64,000 nucleotides of DNA from Paludibacteraceae bacterium (GTDB taxonomy: Bacteria > Bacteroidota > Bacteroidia > Bacteroidales > Paludibacteraceae): NCBI GenBank assembly GCA_024405875.1, contig JAKSOA010000006.1, positions 31,071 through 95,070 of the forward strand. The letters are read 5' to 3'. Positions 44,455 to 54,557 of this stretch are shown here, piece after piece. The notes below the pieces were generated by a model that was given only the letters and a program-made list of their open reading frames with translations, made no database searches and was not told the DNA's origin. How positions within the stretch are numbered: position 1 is the stretch's first letter; the number at the start of each line of letters is the position of its first letter. A program made the position numbers and the translations under genes.

Positions 44455-45414
44455 TTAAAACAGCATTGCAACATACACAATGTACGCAACTAATAACACA
44501 CCTCCGCCAATCCTGCCAAGTGAACTGTACCTCTCATCGGGGTATGACTTTTTAAGAAAATAACGGCGCATAGGGAATATGCCCACAAGCAGTGCCACCG
44601 TAAAGCCCAGCATCCAGAAAAGGTCTGAGCGGAACACTTCATAAGAGTAGTTGCTGATAGGAGTTATTGTAGCTGATACACCCAGCACAAACAGTATGTT
44701 GAATATGTTTGAACCCACAATGTTTCCTATGGCTATGTTCGCCTGACGTTTTGTCGCCGCTATTATTGATGTCACAAGTTCAGGTATGCTTGTACCAAAT
44801 GCCACGATGGTTATGGATATAACACGCTCACTTATGCCCCAGGTGCGTGCCAGTCCGCTTGCTCCGTCAATAAGAAGGCTTGAACCGTAGGCAAGACCCG
44901 CTATTGAGGCTATCAGTATCAGGAATGACGCCCACAGAGGATATTTTGCTGGTATCGCCTTCTCTTTCTTTGGCTTAGGAGTCTGCTTTATGCAGAATAG
45001 GGTATGACAGACTATCAGGGCGAGGAACATTATTCCCTCCCATCTTGAGACAAGTGAGTCTTTCATAACAACCATAAGTATGAAACTCACCATTACCAGG
45101 AAAGGCATATCACGGGTGAATGTCACCTTTTCAAGTGCAAGCGGAATAATAAGGGCTGTCAGACCTAAAATGAGACCTATGTTGGCTATGTTTGAGCCTA
45201 TTACATTTCCCAAACTCATCTCTGAGTGCCCCGATATGGCAGCCTCTGTACTAACTATCAGTTCCGGTGCTGACGTGCCGAACGCCACTATTGTCATTCC
45301 AATTATAAGTGGTGAGACCTTGAACTTGTTTGCAATATCTACAGCGCTGTTTACCAGCCACTCTCCGCCTAAAATCAGCAGGAATAATCCTCCTATAAGA
45401 AAAACATAATCCAT
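44455..45414 (-). CDS. Calcium/sodium antiporter (YrbG/CaCA family)
   Basis: The 319-residue protein has ten or so transmembrane helices and the two inverted alpha-repeats of Ca2+:cation antiporters: VAFGTSAPELIVSTEAA with SLGNVIGSNIANIGLILG, and VAFGTSIPELVTSIIAA with AIGNIVGSNIFNILFVLG. It exchanges Ca2+ for Na+ across the inner membrane. The ATG at 45414 (MDYVFLIGGLFL) is preferred over 45444 because it begins directly at the first membrane helix. Confidence 0.9.
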   Translation of the reverse strand: MDYVFLIGGLFLLILGGEWLVNSAVDIANKFKVSPLIIGMTIVAFGTSAPELIVSTEAAISGHSEMSLGNVIGSNIANIGLILGLTALIIPLALEKVTFTRDMPFLVMVSFILMVVMKDSLVSRWEGIMFLALIVCHTLFCIKQTPKPKKEKAIPAKYPLWASFLILIASIAGLAYGSSLLIDGASGLARTWGISERVISITIVAFGTSIPELVTSIIAATKRQANIAIGNIVGSNIFNILFVLGVSATITPISNYSYEVFRSDLFWMLGFTVALLVGIFPMRRYFLKKSYPDERYSSLGRIGGGVLLVAYIVYVAMLF

Positions 45415-45460
45415 AATAAGCGGTAAAGTTACAATTTTTTTCACTACTTTTACAAAAAAA

Positions 45461-45560
45461 TTACGGTGATGCGGTTAATACGGCTACGCCGTGATTAACG
45501 GCTTCGCCTCAACATACAAACAAGTTTGTCTGTATTCGGCTTGCACGTTAATTCGGTTAA
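45461..45560. repeat. Hairpin-rich intergenic repeat
   Basis: Within the 200-bp divergent spacer between the antiporter and apbE, GTTAATACGGC-TAC-GCCGTGATTAAC (45474-45499) forms a hairpin, followed by ACAAAC-AAG-TTTGT. The sequence shares the GGTGATGCGGT word with the tandem array at 7909-7948. It is followed by TTAATTATTAATT-type repeats up to the apbE start. Confidence 0.5.
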
Positions 45561-45617
45561 TCGATGAATCGGTTTTGTTAATTATTAATATTAATTATTA
45601 ATTGTTAATTGTTAATT

Positions 45618-46601
45618 ATGAAGAAACCTCTTCTTTATCTGTTCTGCATTCTGCTTCTGACATCGTGTGGTCATAAGGGTAAACTACAAAGTAACATAGG
45701 GCTTGTGTTTGGCACATATTACTCATTTAACTATTATGCGTCAGAAAATTATCAGGCAGATTTTGATTCCATATTCGCGGTGGTCAATCACTCGCTCTCA
45801 ACATTTGACTCCACTTCTATAATTTCAGAGATAAACCGCAGCGCGTCGCCCGTGAGACTTGATGAGCACTTCATTAAAATTATGGATTACTCACGTTATG
45901 TCTCAGAGCAGAGTGGAGGAGCGTTTGATTTAACGGTGGCACCCCTGGTAAACCTTTGGGGCTTTGGCTATGACCCTCTTGATAAATCAACTTTCAGGAG
46001 TGAGGAGATGGTTGACAGTGTGCGTCAGATAGTTGGTTTTGACAAAATATCAATAGTTGACAGTATGCTTGTCAAGGCAGACCCCCGTATGAAACTTGAT
46101 GCAAGCGCCATTGCCAAGGGCTATGCCTGTGACCTTATAGCGGAGTGCCTGAAATCAAAAGGTGTCAGGGATTTTATGGTTGATATAGGCGGTGAGGTTG
46201 TTTGCGGTGGCTGTAACCCCGATTACAAACCTTGGCGTATTGGCATAGTAAGCCCTGTAGATGACTCCACGCAGACAATTAATGACTATGAGCAGGTGGT
46301 TGAACTCTCTGACAGAGCCATAGCCACATCGGGGAACTACCGTCAGTTCTATATAACCAAGGAGCGTAAGGTATCTCACACAATAGACCCTCGCACGGGC
46401 TATCCCGCAGAGAGTAAAGTGCTGAGTGCGAGTGTGTTGGCAGATGAGTGCGCTATTGCTGACGCATACGCCACATCATTTATGGTTTTAGGGGACACTA
46501 CTGCCATAAAAGATATAATAAAAGCCTCAAAGTATGACATTGAGGCCTATATTATAGTTGATAATGACGGCTCTCACATAAGCCGCCACTATACGCGTTA
46601 A
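45618..46601 (+). CDS. apbE: FAD:protein FMN transferase ApbE (lipoprotein)
   Basis: The 327-residue protein has a lipoprotein signal ending in LLLTSC. The catalytic domain shows [35 protein letters not shown] and [10 protein letters not shown], followed by SGNYRQF and [11 protein letters not shown], the ApbE landmarks. It attaches FMN to threonine residues of periplasmic flavoproteins. The ATG at 45618 is used rather than a TTG three codons earlier. Its stop overlaps the rho stop on the other strand by 4 bases. Confidence 0.93.
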   Translation: MKKPLLYLFCILLLTSCGHKGKLQSNIGLVFGTYYSFNYYASENYQADFDSIFAVVNHSLSTFDSTSIISEINRSASPVRLDEHFIKIMDYSRYVSEQSGGAFDLTVAPLVNLWGFGYDPLDKSTFRSEEMVDSVRQIVGFDKISIVDSMLVKADPRMKLDASAIAKGYACDLIAECLKSKGVRDFMVDIGGEVVCGGCNPDYKPWRIGIVSPVDDSTQTINDYEQVVELSDRAIATSGNYRQFYITKERKVSHTIDPRTGYPAESKVLSASVLADECAIADAYATSFMVLGDTTAIKDIIKASKYDIEAYIIVDNDGSHISRHYTR

Positions 46602-48127
46602 CCGTTTATTGAGGCAAGGAACTCCGCATTATTCAGAGTCTTCTCCATCTTGTCTTTGAGGAACTCCATAGCCTCCACAGAGTTCATATCTGAGAGGTAA
46701 CGGCGAACCACCCACATACGTTGCAGCGTGTTCTCATCAAGCAGCAGGTCATCACGGCGTGTGCCTGATGCCATAATGTCAATTGCAGGGAATATGCGGC
46801 GGTTTGATAGTTTGCGGTCAAGTTGAACCTCCATATTACCTGTTCCCTTGAACTCCTCAAATATTACATCGTCCATCTTTGAGCCAGTCTCTGTAAGTGC
46901 AGTGGCAACTATTGTAAGGCTGCCGCCGTTTTCAATGTTACGTGCCGCACCAAAGAAGCGTTTAGGCTTGTGAAGTGCGTTTGAATCAACACCACCAGAA
47001 AGAATTTTGCCCGATGCCGGTGCAGTGGTGTTGTAGGCACGTGCCAGACGGGTTATGGAATCAAGCAGAATTACAACATCGTGGCCACACTCAACAAGGC
47101 GTTTAGCCTTCTCGTGAACCATAGTGGCAACCTTTACGTGCTTTTCAGCGGGCTCATCAAATGTGGAACTAATGACCTCTGCTCTTACGCTGCGTGCCAT
47201 ATCTGTAACCTCCTCAGGACGCTCGTCAATAAGTAGAATAATCATATATACCTCAGGGTGGTTCTCAAGAATGCAGTTTGCAAGTTCTTTAAGGAACACG
47301 GTCTTACCTGTCTTAGGCTGTGCCACGATAAGTCCGCGCTGACCTTTGCCTATAGGGCAGAACAGGTCCATTATGCGGGTGGACATTGTGGAACTCTTGC
47401 CACCGGTAAGTGTGAACTTCTCATCAGGGAAGAGTGGGGTGAGGTGCTCAAAAGGAACGCGGTCTCGCACGGCGGCGGGCTCACATCCGTTTATCTTGTT
47501 CACCCTTACAAGGGCAAAGTATTTCTCGCCCTCTTTTGGCGGACGTATAGGTCCTTCAATAGTGTCTCCTACCTGAAGTCCGAATAGTTTTATTTGTGAT
47601 TGAGATACATAAACATCATCTGGTGATGAACAGTAGTCATATTCAGGAGAGCGTAGGAATCCGTAGCCGTCACTTACAACTTCAAGCACGCCCATTCCTA
47701 CCAGAAGGTCTCCGAACTCATATTTGGTGTCGTGCCTTGGATTTCCGTTCTCTTGAGGTGCGGGGGTTGTCTCTGTCGGTTGCTCCGCCTCTACAGGCTC
47801 TTTAACCTTTGGCTTTCTGCCGCGCTTGGCGGGGGTCTTCTTAACCTCCTGCGCTACCTGTTCTGTAACTAACTCAATCTCATTGTTCTCAATAGCCTGC
47901 TTTATCTCTTCGGGTAGTTCAGGCTCACTTGCCATCAGGGTAGTGGAACGCCCGCTTTTTGACGGTGTGGCGTTAAGCAGTGTCTCAAACGGGTTCTTTT
48001 TTGGTTCGGGGGCTTGCCCGCCTCCGTCAAGTGTTGTTGTGGTTCCGTCACTTGATGCTACCATCACTCTGTTGTCTTCAATAGTACGCTTAATGCGTGT
48101 GCGTTTACGCTTTTCTTCTTCAGCCAT
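46598..48127 (-). CDS. rho: Transcription termination factor Rho
   Basis: The 509-residue protein has an extended, charged N-terminal region of about 130 residues ([20 protein letters not shown]) typical of Bacteroidota Rho. The cold-shock-like RNA-binding domain follows ([27 protein letters not shown]), then the RecA-like ATPase with Walker [13 protein letters not shown] and Walker [18 protein letters not shown]. It unwinds RNA to end transcription. A promoter and a 90-nt leader lie upstream. Confidence 0.97.
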   Translation of the reverse strand: MAEEEKRKRTRIKRTIEDNRVMVASSDGTTTTLDGGGQAPEPKKNPFETLLNATPSKSGRSTTLMASEPELPEEIKQAIENNEIELVTEQVAQEVKKTPAKRGRKPKVKEPVEAEQPTETTPAPQENGNPRHDTKYEFGDLLVGMGVLEVVSDGYGFLRSPEYDYCSSPDDVYVSQSQIKLFGLQVGDTIEGPIRPPKEGEKYFALVRVNKINGCEPAAVRDRVPFEHLTPLFPDEKFTLTGGKSSTMSTRIMDLFCPIGKGQRGLIVAQPKTGKTVFLKELANCILENHPEVYMIILLIDERPEEVTDMARSVRAEVISSTFDEPAEKHVKVATMVHEKAKRLVECGHDVVILLDSITRLARAYNTTAPASGKILSGGVDSNALHKPKRFFGAARNIENGGSLTIVATALTETGSKMDDVIFEEFKGTGNMEVQLDRKLSNRRIFPAIDIMASGTRRDDLLLDENTLQRMWVVRRYLSDMNSVEAMEFLKDKMEKTLNNAEFLASING

Positions 48128-48222
48128 AAATGGAAATAAAAGGGTGTTTCTCCTAAAAATTCAATATGTTTTGTGGATTGTTTGAACGGATGTGGTGCTA
48201 CGTCCTCCGTCCTTAGACAATG

Positions 48223-48254
48223 CAAAGATAGTGAAAATTTTTTATAATGCACAA
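48223..48254 (-). promoter_or_regulatory. Bacteroidota-type promoter for rho
   Basis: On the minus strand TATCTTTG (complement at 48223-48230) is preceded by TTTG (complement CAAA at 48252) with a 21-bp spacer. The predicted start is near 48216 and would give a leader of about 90 nt. Confidence 0.65.
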
Positions 48255-48260
48255 ATATTG

Positions 48261-48300
48261 AAAAAAAACAACACGCCCACTTGGAAGTTGGGGCGTGTTG
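48261..48300 (-). terminator. Intrinsic terminator after the giant fibronectin-like gene
   Basis: On the minus strand CAACACGCCC and GGGCGTGTTG form a perfect 10-bp stem (12-nt loop) followed by eight T. It lies about 140 bp beyond the stop of the 48439-52167 gene and directly before the rho promoter. Confidence 0.8.
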
Positions 48301-48374
48301 CACAAACAAAAAATACTTAATTACTATTAGAAACTTATATATTGAATATAGCTAATAGCCAACGTTAAAACCCT

Positions 48375-48402
48375 CGTCATTCTGAGCGTAGCGAAGAATC
48401 TT
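48375..48402 (+). repeat. GTCATTCTGAGC...GAAGAATCTT intergenic repeat
   Basis: CGTCATTCTGAGCGTAGCG followed by AAGAATCTT is one arm of the same repeat family seen at 41497 and 18956. It lies between the large secreted-protein gene and its terminator. Confidence 0.55.
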
Positions 48403-48438
48403 TTCACAACGCTACACTCAAAACGACATAGGAAGAAC

Positions 48439-51400
48439 TTAATTATTGCAAACCTCTTCGGCTTTGTCAACTGAAACCTCAAAAGTTTTGACTGTGTTAC
48501 AGTTTGCTCCGTTAGCGGTAACTGTAATAACAAACTTGTCGGTACTTGGATTTGACGGCTGTTTTGACTTCAGGCGATAAACCTTGTTTGTATTGCCATC
48601 TGTGTTTTCCCATATATAGTTTGCTGTAGTAAAGCCTGCCGGAACAGTTGTAACTTCCCAATTCAGGGTAGAGGCATCAGATGTTGCTGTAATGGTTATA
48701 TAGTCCCAAGTATATGTTGCATTGACACCCGTACCTATAGGGCTAACACCTTCAAGTGAGAGGGTAGGAGAGGCAGAGACATTAACTGTTATCTCAACAG
48801 ACTTGTCCAAATAGCCATCAGCCTTTGCAATTACCGTAATTGTTGCAGTACCCTCCGCTACGGCGGTAATCAAACCCTCTGATGTTACTGTAGCCACTGA
48901 CGGGTTATTGCTGTTGAACACCCAACTTGTTGCGGTAGAGCACTGAGGAGCAAGTTGCAATGGCTCATCAGCTGAACATTTTGCCAATGGCGATGCGGGC
49001 AGTCCTGTAATGGCTCCGTGAACGTTAAGGGTTGTGAAACTCTTGGTAGCACCCACCAAAGTTACATTGTTTCCACTACCAGCCTCTTTATAGGTTATCT
49101 CAACTCTGTAGTAATATGTAGTACCTGCACTTAGTCCAGACAAATCAGCGGTTATTGCCTGACCTGCAGCCGTTGCAGAACTTTGTATTGTTGTACCGCT
49201 TGCTATGGTACTTTCATTTGTTGAATAGCGGAATAAAGCAGTAAATGCTGTGGCCGCATTACCTCCAGCACCTGTTGAACTATTAAGCGTAGCGGAATTA
49301 TTGGTAACACTTGTTGCGGAGGCATCACCTATAGCAACTTTTGTCTGCCATCCTGTTTTTGTACCATCTGTAGTGGAACTGCCACCATCATACTTAGCGT
49401 ATGCCTTTACATAGTAAGCGGTATTAGCGTTTAATCCATCAACTGCAACCACCTTATTAGTAGTTGCCAAATCGCCAGAGCCCTGAACAGATTTGAGTAA
49501 CTGAGTGCAGTTATTATCAGTGTAAACATTTAATCCCCACTCTGTAACAGCACATCCAAGAGATGATGCCTTAACATTGTATTTCAAATAATCAGTGCTG
49601 TAATCTGTTGTTACTTTAGTTGCCTGAGCCATGACCGGCACGGTACAAGTTGTAACTGACTCTATATCTCCATAAACTGTTTCTCCGCAAGCAATGGCGT
49701 ATGCCTTATAGGTGTATGCTGTACCTGCTGTAAGACCAGTTGCATTAACTGTAAACGGATTGCTTGATGATGTCTCTTTTCCGCTTTTACCAGAAACCCA
49801 CTCTATACCTACCTCATCAGGTGTGCCTGTGCCTCCTGTCCACTCGCCACCCAATGTTGCAGAAGTTGACTTTATATTGCCTGCTGCGGTTGTGGTAACA
49901 CTAGTTGGAGGCTCGCAAGACTTGGCTTTAGCCTCAATCCAAACCTTCTTGGTAATTGGGTTGATATATAGGGTCTTTGGTGTCTCATAACCAGTGCTGA
50001 TGGTTCCTGAGCTAGAATTTTCACGTTTGCCATCTTTGAAACCTGCAAAAGTCCAACTTACACCTACATCTGTGCCTTTTGAGTAATTAGCATCATTGTA
50101 GATTGCTTCATTTTCATCACCCCATCCATCTTCATATAGATATTTAAACTCTTTATTATCATCTTGATTAGAGAATTCCAGACTAAACACCTGTCCATTT
50201 TGTGTCATCTGTGTTCCATTATCCCAACTACCTACGGCTTCACCTCTAACCCATATTGTCAAAGGTTTAACCTCAAGGTTCTCACTCTGATTACAAGATG
50301 AGGTGCAACTTGCTACATTTGAGCAAGCCTTTACATAGTATGTTACGGCAGAATTGCCCATATCTGCACCAGATGTAAGTGTCTTTGCCGTGCCGTCTCC
50401 AGTTACAGGAGAGCCTGTAGCGGCACTATTAGCATAAAGTTGGTATGTTGCACCACTCTCAGTATTTACAGTAAACGCAGCCTTTGTGCCAGGCAATACC
50501 CTGTTATTATCAGATGTGCAAGTAAGTGATGGCTTGCTTGGCGTAGGGCAAGTGGTGGTAAAAGTTTCCTCATCACCATACGATGTACCATTGTCATTTG
50601 TTGCAAAAGCCCTATACTTATATTCAGTACCTGGTGTAAGACCTGTAATCTGTTTTGTTAATGAGCCAGTTCCAGAACCTATAGGTTCTGTGCCACTCTC
50701 TCCCTTTGTCCACTCTATACCTCTTGCTGTAATAGATGGTGTAGAGCAATCTGAATTCATACCTGCGCTGGTAACATTACAGCCTATTGTGGCATACGTA
50801 GTACCAATACTGGTTGCACCTACTGTAGATACAGAAGGATTGGTAGGAACACATAATGTTTTAAAAGATTTAGTCTCAGATGCGTACACTTTAGAACCAC
50901 ATGCCATAACGTATGCCTTGTAAGTGTATGTAGTACCAGAACTAAGTCCGGTAATAGTCTTTGAGAAAGGAGTTGTTCCAGAAGAGGCAATCTCCACACT
51001 TCCTGTTGTACCTGCTGTCCACTCAATACCCACACTTGTAGGAGTGTCAGTGCCACCTTCATAACTACCGCCCACAGTTGCTTCGTCAGCAGTAATATTA
51101 GATGCCGCAGCGGTTGTTACCGTTGGTGGGGTGCAAGGTGTTTCTGTGGTGAAAGATTCCATATCACCATAACTTGTACCAGTTGCATTTGTTGCGTATG
51201 CCTTGTAATAGTAGGTTGTGCCACCTGTTAAACTTTTTGCACTCACTGTAAATGTTCCAGTACCACCAGTGGCCGCCTTCACTTTAGTCCCCGATGGGAT
51301 TCCACTGGAATTTGTCCACTCAATACCTCTTTCACTAACTGTCTGAGCGGAACAACTTGTAGAAATACCTGCATCTGTCACATTTCCTCCGAGAGTTGCA

Positions 51401-52167
51401 CTATCTTCTGTAACATCATCTGCTTCAGCGGTAGTTACGGTAGGTTTTGTAGCGGTGCAAGTTGGGTAGGTGACGGTAAGTTTAGGATTGCCACTATTAT
51501 CTGTAATAGAGAATGTATATGAGCCAGCGACATCTGCATCTAATTTTACATTGTTACTTCCGTTTAGTGTCCATGAATTATCACTACGTTTCATATTGCT
51601 ACTACCTGTCTGTCCTTTCCAGTCAGAGTCTTTTGGATACCTAACACCAAACTCATATGTAGTATTTGCAGATAGAGTAATACTTACACTTCCATTTTCA
51701 AAAGTATAATCCTTCCATCCACTCCCGAAATTCCCGTGTAGTCTGTCTTTATTATAATCAACAAAACTGCCGTAATTTGAGGTTGTTGGATATATTTTAT
51801 TAGCAAACCCATCTTGTCCCCACCAACTATCAAAAGCTTTTGCCTCTTTCTTCCAAGTGCTTCCATCAAAACATTGAAAATATAATTTGTCCAACCCACC
51901 ATATTTCTCGTCTACCGTTGCCTTATATATACTACGACCAGCATAAGTGTCTGTTGTTTTTGTCATTGTGGATAATCCAGTATCACCATTCCCTCTTTGG
52001 AAAAACACTTTTATTGTATAAGATCCGACCCAGCTGGATTCAGGAGCGAAATATACTATACGATCGGTATTCGCCCACACACTTGTGGTACATCCCAGTA
52101 ACATCACTAAGCATAGCATCCCGCTAAGCCTGCGTTTTAAACTTTTTAATAAATTTTTTGTTTCCAT
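48439..52167 (-). CDS. Giant secreted protein with repeated fibronectin-III-like domains and a bacterial Ig-like domain
   Basis: The 1242-residue protein begins with a signal peptide (RRLSGMLCLVMLLGCTTSVWA). A carbohydrate-binding-like N-terminal module follows (DRIVYFAPESSWVGSYTIKV, residues 35-240). Then come at least five fibronectin-III-like repeats that share the pattern GIEWT...AKSLTGGTTYYYKAYATN. A second module in the middle (about 660-770) has LTIWVRGEAVGSWDNG. A BIG-2-like Ig domain (VFNSNNPSVATVTSEGLITAVAEGTATITV) follows, and another beta domain ends the protein at KAEEVCNN. No type IX sorting domain is seen. It is probably a surface protein with a binding role. Confidence 0.8.
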   Translation of the reverse strand: METKNLLKSLKRRLSGMLCLVMLLGCTTSVWANTDRIVYFAPESSWVGSYTIKVFFQRGNGDTGLSTMTKTTDTYAGRSIYKATVDEKYGGLDKLYFQCFDGSTWKKEAKAFDSWWGQDGFANKIYPTTSNYGSFVDYNKDRLHGNFGSGWKDYTFENGSVSITLSANTTYEFGVRYPKDSDWKGQTGSSNMKRSDNSWTLNGSNNVKLDADVAGSYTFSITDNSGNPKLTVTYPTCTATKPTVTTAEADDVTEDSATLGGNVTDAGISTSCSAQTVSERGIEWTNSSGIPSGTKVKAATGGTGTFTVSAKSLTGGTTYYYKAYATNATGTSYGDMESFTTETPCTPPTVTTAAASNITADEATVGGSYEGGTDTPTSVGIEWTAGTTGSVEIASSGTTPFSKTITGLSSGTTYTYKAYVMACGSKVYASETKSFKTLCVPTNPSVSTVGATSIGTTYATIGCNVTSAGMNSDCSTPSITARGIEWTKGESGTEPIGSGTGSLTKQITGLTPGTEYKYRAFATNDNGTSYGDEETFTTTCPTPSKPSLTCTSDNNRVLPGTKAAFTVNTESGATYQLYANSAATGSPVTGDGTAKTLTSGADMGNSAVTYYVKACSNVASCTSSCNQSENLEVKPLTIWVRGEAVGSWDNGTQMTQNGQVFSLEFSNQDDNKEFKYLYEDGWGDENEAIYNDANYSKGTDVGVSWTFAGFKDGKRENSSSGTISTGYETPKTLYINPITKKVWIEAKAKSCEPPTSVTTTAAGNIKSTSATLGGEWTGGTGTPDEVGIEWVSGKSGKETSSSNPFTVNATGLTAGTAYTYKAYAIACGETVYGDIESVTTCTVPVMAQATKVTTDYSTDYLKYNVKASSLGCAVTEWGLNVYTDNNCTQLLKSVQGSGDLATTNKVVAVDGLNANTAYYVKAYAKYDGGSSTTDGTKTGWQTKVAIGDASATSVTNNSATLNSSTGAGGNAATAFTALFRYSTNESTIASGTTIQSSATAAGQAITADLSGLSAGTTYYYRVEITYKEAGSGNNVTLVGATKSFTTLNVHGAITGLPASPLAKCSADEPLQLAPQCSTATSWVFNSNNPSVATVTSEGLITAVAEGTATITVIAKADGYLDKSVEITVNVSASPTLSLEGVSPIGTGVNATYTWDYITITATSDASTLNWEVTTVPAGFTTANYIWENTDGNTNKVYRLKSKQPSNPSTDKFVITVTANGANCNTVKTFEVSVDKAEEVCNN

Positions 52168-52172
52168 AGTTT

Positions 52173-54203
52173 TTAATGTTTTAAATTATTTGTTTTGTTC
52201 TTATTTTTATTGTTTTTAGCCTTTTTCTTTTTAGTTTTTTTCTTTTTAGTTTTTTTCTTTTTATTGTCACTACTTTCTGTTAATGAGGTGAGCCCTATTG
52301 GTTTTGAGTAAGCGAATGCTAACGCATCTGCAAGTTCAGGATTCCCATTTAGAGCAAATTGTGTGTATATATCATCTGTTGCTGTGTTAAAATCCTGTAA
52401 TGTCCAAGTCTTATTATTATATTTTTTATTTAAGATGTCAATTACAGTTGTTGGATACATACCTAGATTATTTGTCGTTAATGACATTGCAATATCTGTT
52501 ATTAGTTTACTAGGTTCATCATTCTCAAATAATGTTCCATAATCTGGTTCTACCTTAACTTCGTTTTCATCTCTATTAAAACTTGAATTCTTCCTGATTG
52601 ACTCCCAGTCTATATTTTTAGATCTCGTAAATATTTTACTAGATTCAATAGGCAATTTAAGTTTAGATATTATATCTTGTTTTGGACTTTCAGTAGCATG
52701 CACATTACCATACTTACTCATATACTTGTATATCTCGTTGTTTTTAAAGAACATCATTAATTCACTTTTCATTTTATCTAACAACGACTCAACTTTATTT
52801 TCGTAATTTTTAGGTATATAAACAAAACTGAACTGCTCGCTCAAAACATCTGTTGCGTCTTCTTGTGAAAAGAACACTTTTTTATATGGTAAAATATTGT
52901 CTTTTATTAAAAAATTAACTTTTTGGGCATCTGGCATACTGTTTGTGCTATTTGCTTTCAAAATAACAACTTCAGATTTGTTGATTTTCAACTCCTTACT
53001 TATTAACTCTTTACATTTATCGGTGAACAAGCAATACTTTGACTGCATATCACTATCTATCAATCTTGGAAATATAGCATATAGTTCTGCTTTTGATTTC
53101 CACAATGGAATATATTGATATTTTCTACTTAACCATTGTTCAGCATAAATATCATTACTCTCCCTCTTTACTTTCTTGATTAATGATACAAAGTCACCAT
53201 CTTCAGGATATAGAAGTGGATTGCCTGGCACCTCTTCTATAAATGTTTTAACATTACATAATTCCTGTAAAGCATTTTTCCTGTCCTCTGAGTTTTGAGC
53301 CGTTTTTTTAAGTGCATGTACAGCAGCAGACTTCATAGCCTCCTTCAGTATGTATTGCTCTAATACAACTATATGGTGATTAACAGCATTATCACTCTGA
53401 AATGTCTTAACTGACAATACCGCATGTATTTCATTTATAGATTTAGGAGAATAACAAACTTGCCAAATGCCTTTATCATCCTTATGTATTACTATACCAC
53501 TAATCAATCGTTCTACATCAACATTTGCTGAATAATACCCGGCAGACCAAGTATCCCTTTTGACGTAATCCAACCTATCTGCATCTATTATATCCCCATG
53601 TAATAAATCTATAAACGCATTCTCAAAACTATGATTTGTTTTATCCTGATATGTGCAGCCTGTAATCATACGTGTTACCAGCTCTTTATCAGCACCTAAT
53701 CTCTCTAAGGTTTCCCAATAAACACGAATCGCTATATACGCACTCATTTTTTCATGAGGCTTAGCATTCATACGATATTCTGTAAAATCATCGTTAAAAC
53801 TGTCAGTGTTAATTAACTCTTTCAACAATTTGTTTAAATTGTCAAATTGTTCAAAGAAACCTTCAAAAGTATGTGAAAACGGAGAATGACCTACATCATG
53901 CAACAAACATGCAAGTTTATAGCTCTCAAATACCATTTCTTTTATATCTGAAGGAAATTCATTAGCTTCTTTAGTATCTGAAATTGCTTCAACAATTTTA
54001 CAGCCAAGGTGATATACTCCTAAAGAATGGGTAAATCTATCATGTCTGGCACAAGGAAACAATGTGCGTATTGACATTTGTTCAATTCTACGCAAGCGTT
54101 GGAACTGAATAGTGTCAATTATCTCATCACACACCACTTCCGGTATGCGAATATAGCCATGCACACTATCTAATATCCTTTTATATTTGGTTTCCTCTGC
54201 CAT
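52173..54203 (-). CDS. SAMHD1-like HD phosphohydrolase (predicted dNTPase), last gene of the RADAR operon
   Basis: The 676-residue protein has the dNTPase HD core: RHDRFTHSLGVYHLG (His54 region), LLHDVGHSPFSHTFEG (His102-Asp103) and DIIDADRLDYVKRDTWSAGY, which matches the SAMHD1 segment around its last metal ligand and substrate-binding tyrosine. This class removes triphosphate from dNTPs. The C-terminal 30 residues are a lysine-rich tract with imperfect KKKKT repeats (DNA tandem repeat 52200-52262). Its start overlaps the stop of the small 109-residue gene by one base. It lies 5 bp upstream of the giant surface gene, which need not share its function. Confidence 0.85.
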   Translation of the reverse strand: MAEETKYKRILDSVHGYIRIPEVVCDEIIDTIQFQRLRRIEQMSIRTLFPCARHDRFTHSLGVYHLGCKIVEAISDTKEANEFPSDIKEMVFESYKLACLLHDVGHSPFSHTFEGFFEQFDNLNKLLKELINTDSFNDDFTEYRMNAKPHEKMSAYIAIRVYWETLERLGADKELVTRMITGCTYQDKTNHSFENAFIDLLHGDIIDADRLDYVKRDTWSAGYYSANVDVERLISGIVIHKDDKGIWQVCYSPKSINEIHAVLSVKTFQSDNAVNHHIVVLEQYILKEAMKSAAVHALKKTAQNSEDRKNALQELCNVKTFIEEVPGNPLLYPEDGDFVSLIKKVKRESNDIYAEQWLSRKYQYIPLWKSKAELYAIFPRLIDSDMQSKYCLFTDKCKELISKELKINKSEVVILKANSTNSMPDAQKVNFLIKDNILPYKKVFFSQEDATDVLSEQFSFVYIPKNYENKVESLLDKMKSELMMFFKNNEIYKYMSKYGNVHATESPKQDIISKLKLPIESSKIFTRSKNIDWESIRKNSSFNRDENEVKVEPDYGTLFENDEPSKLITDIAMSLTTNNLGMYPTTVIDILNKKYNNKTWTLQDFNTATDDIYTQFALNGNPELADALAFAYSKPIGLTSLTESSDNKKKKTKKKKTKKKKAKNNKNKNKTNNLKH

Positions 54204-54532
54204 TATTTATTCTCCACAACTTGTTTCCATTTAGGTCTAATAATATCTATTAATGCAGGTTTTGAATCACAATTAATGAAACGTCTTCCATTTTGAAAGA
54301 ACGACTTTTTAATAGTAAATTTTGTCTCATCCACATCTAATATGCCAGGATTCTCCGTTCCAACTATTTTAAATGCCGAATAATTTAGTTTGCATTCAAT
54401 ATTATCCACCCATAATAGCGATATCAACACATTCATTTCCGATGCATGAATTGTTATATCTTTCTCTACTTTTCCTTTGCAATAATCATCTATAATGAAT
54501 GATACGAACTGATATGCGTCACAATATTTCAT
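54203..54532 (-). CDS. Small protein of unknown function in the RADAR operon
   Basis: The 109-residue protein (MKYCDAYQFVSFIIDDYCKG) has no recognised domain. It is soluble by composition, with a mix of hydrophobic and charged stretches. It lies between the HD gene and a 123-residue protein, with a 25-bp gap to the latter and a one-base overlap with the former, and so is probably co-transcribed. Confidence 0.55.
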   Translation of the reverse strand: MKYCDAYQFVSFIIDDYCKGKVEKDITIHASEMNVLISLLWVDNIECKLNYSAFKIVGTENPGILDVDETKFTIKKSFFQNGRRFINCDSKPALIDIIRPKWKQVVENK

Positions 54533-54557
54533 TTGTTATTATTATAAAATTATTGAA

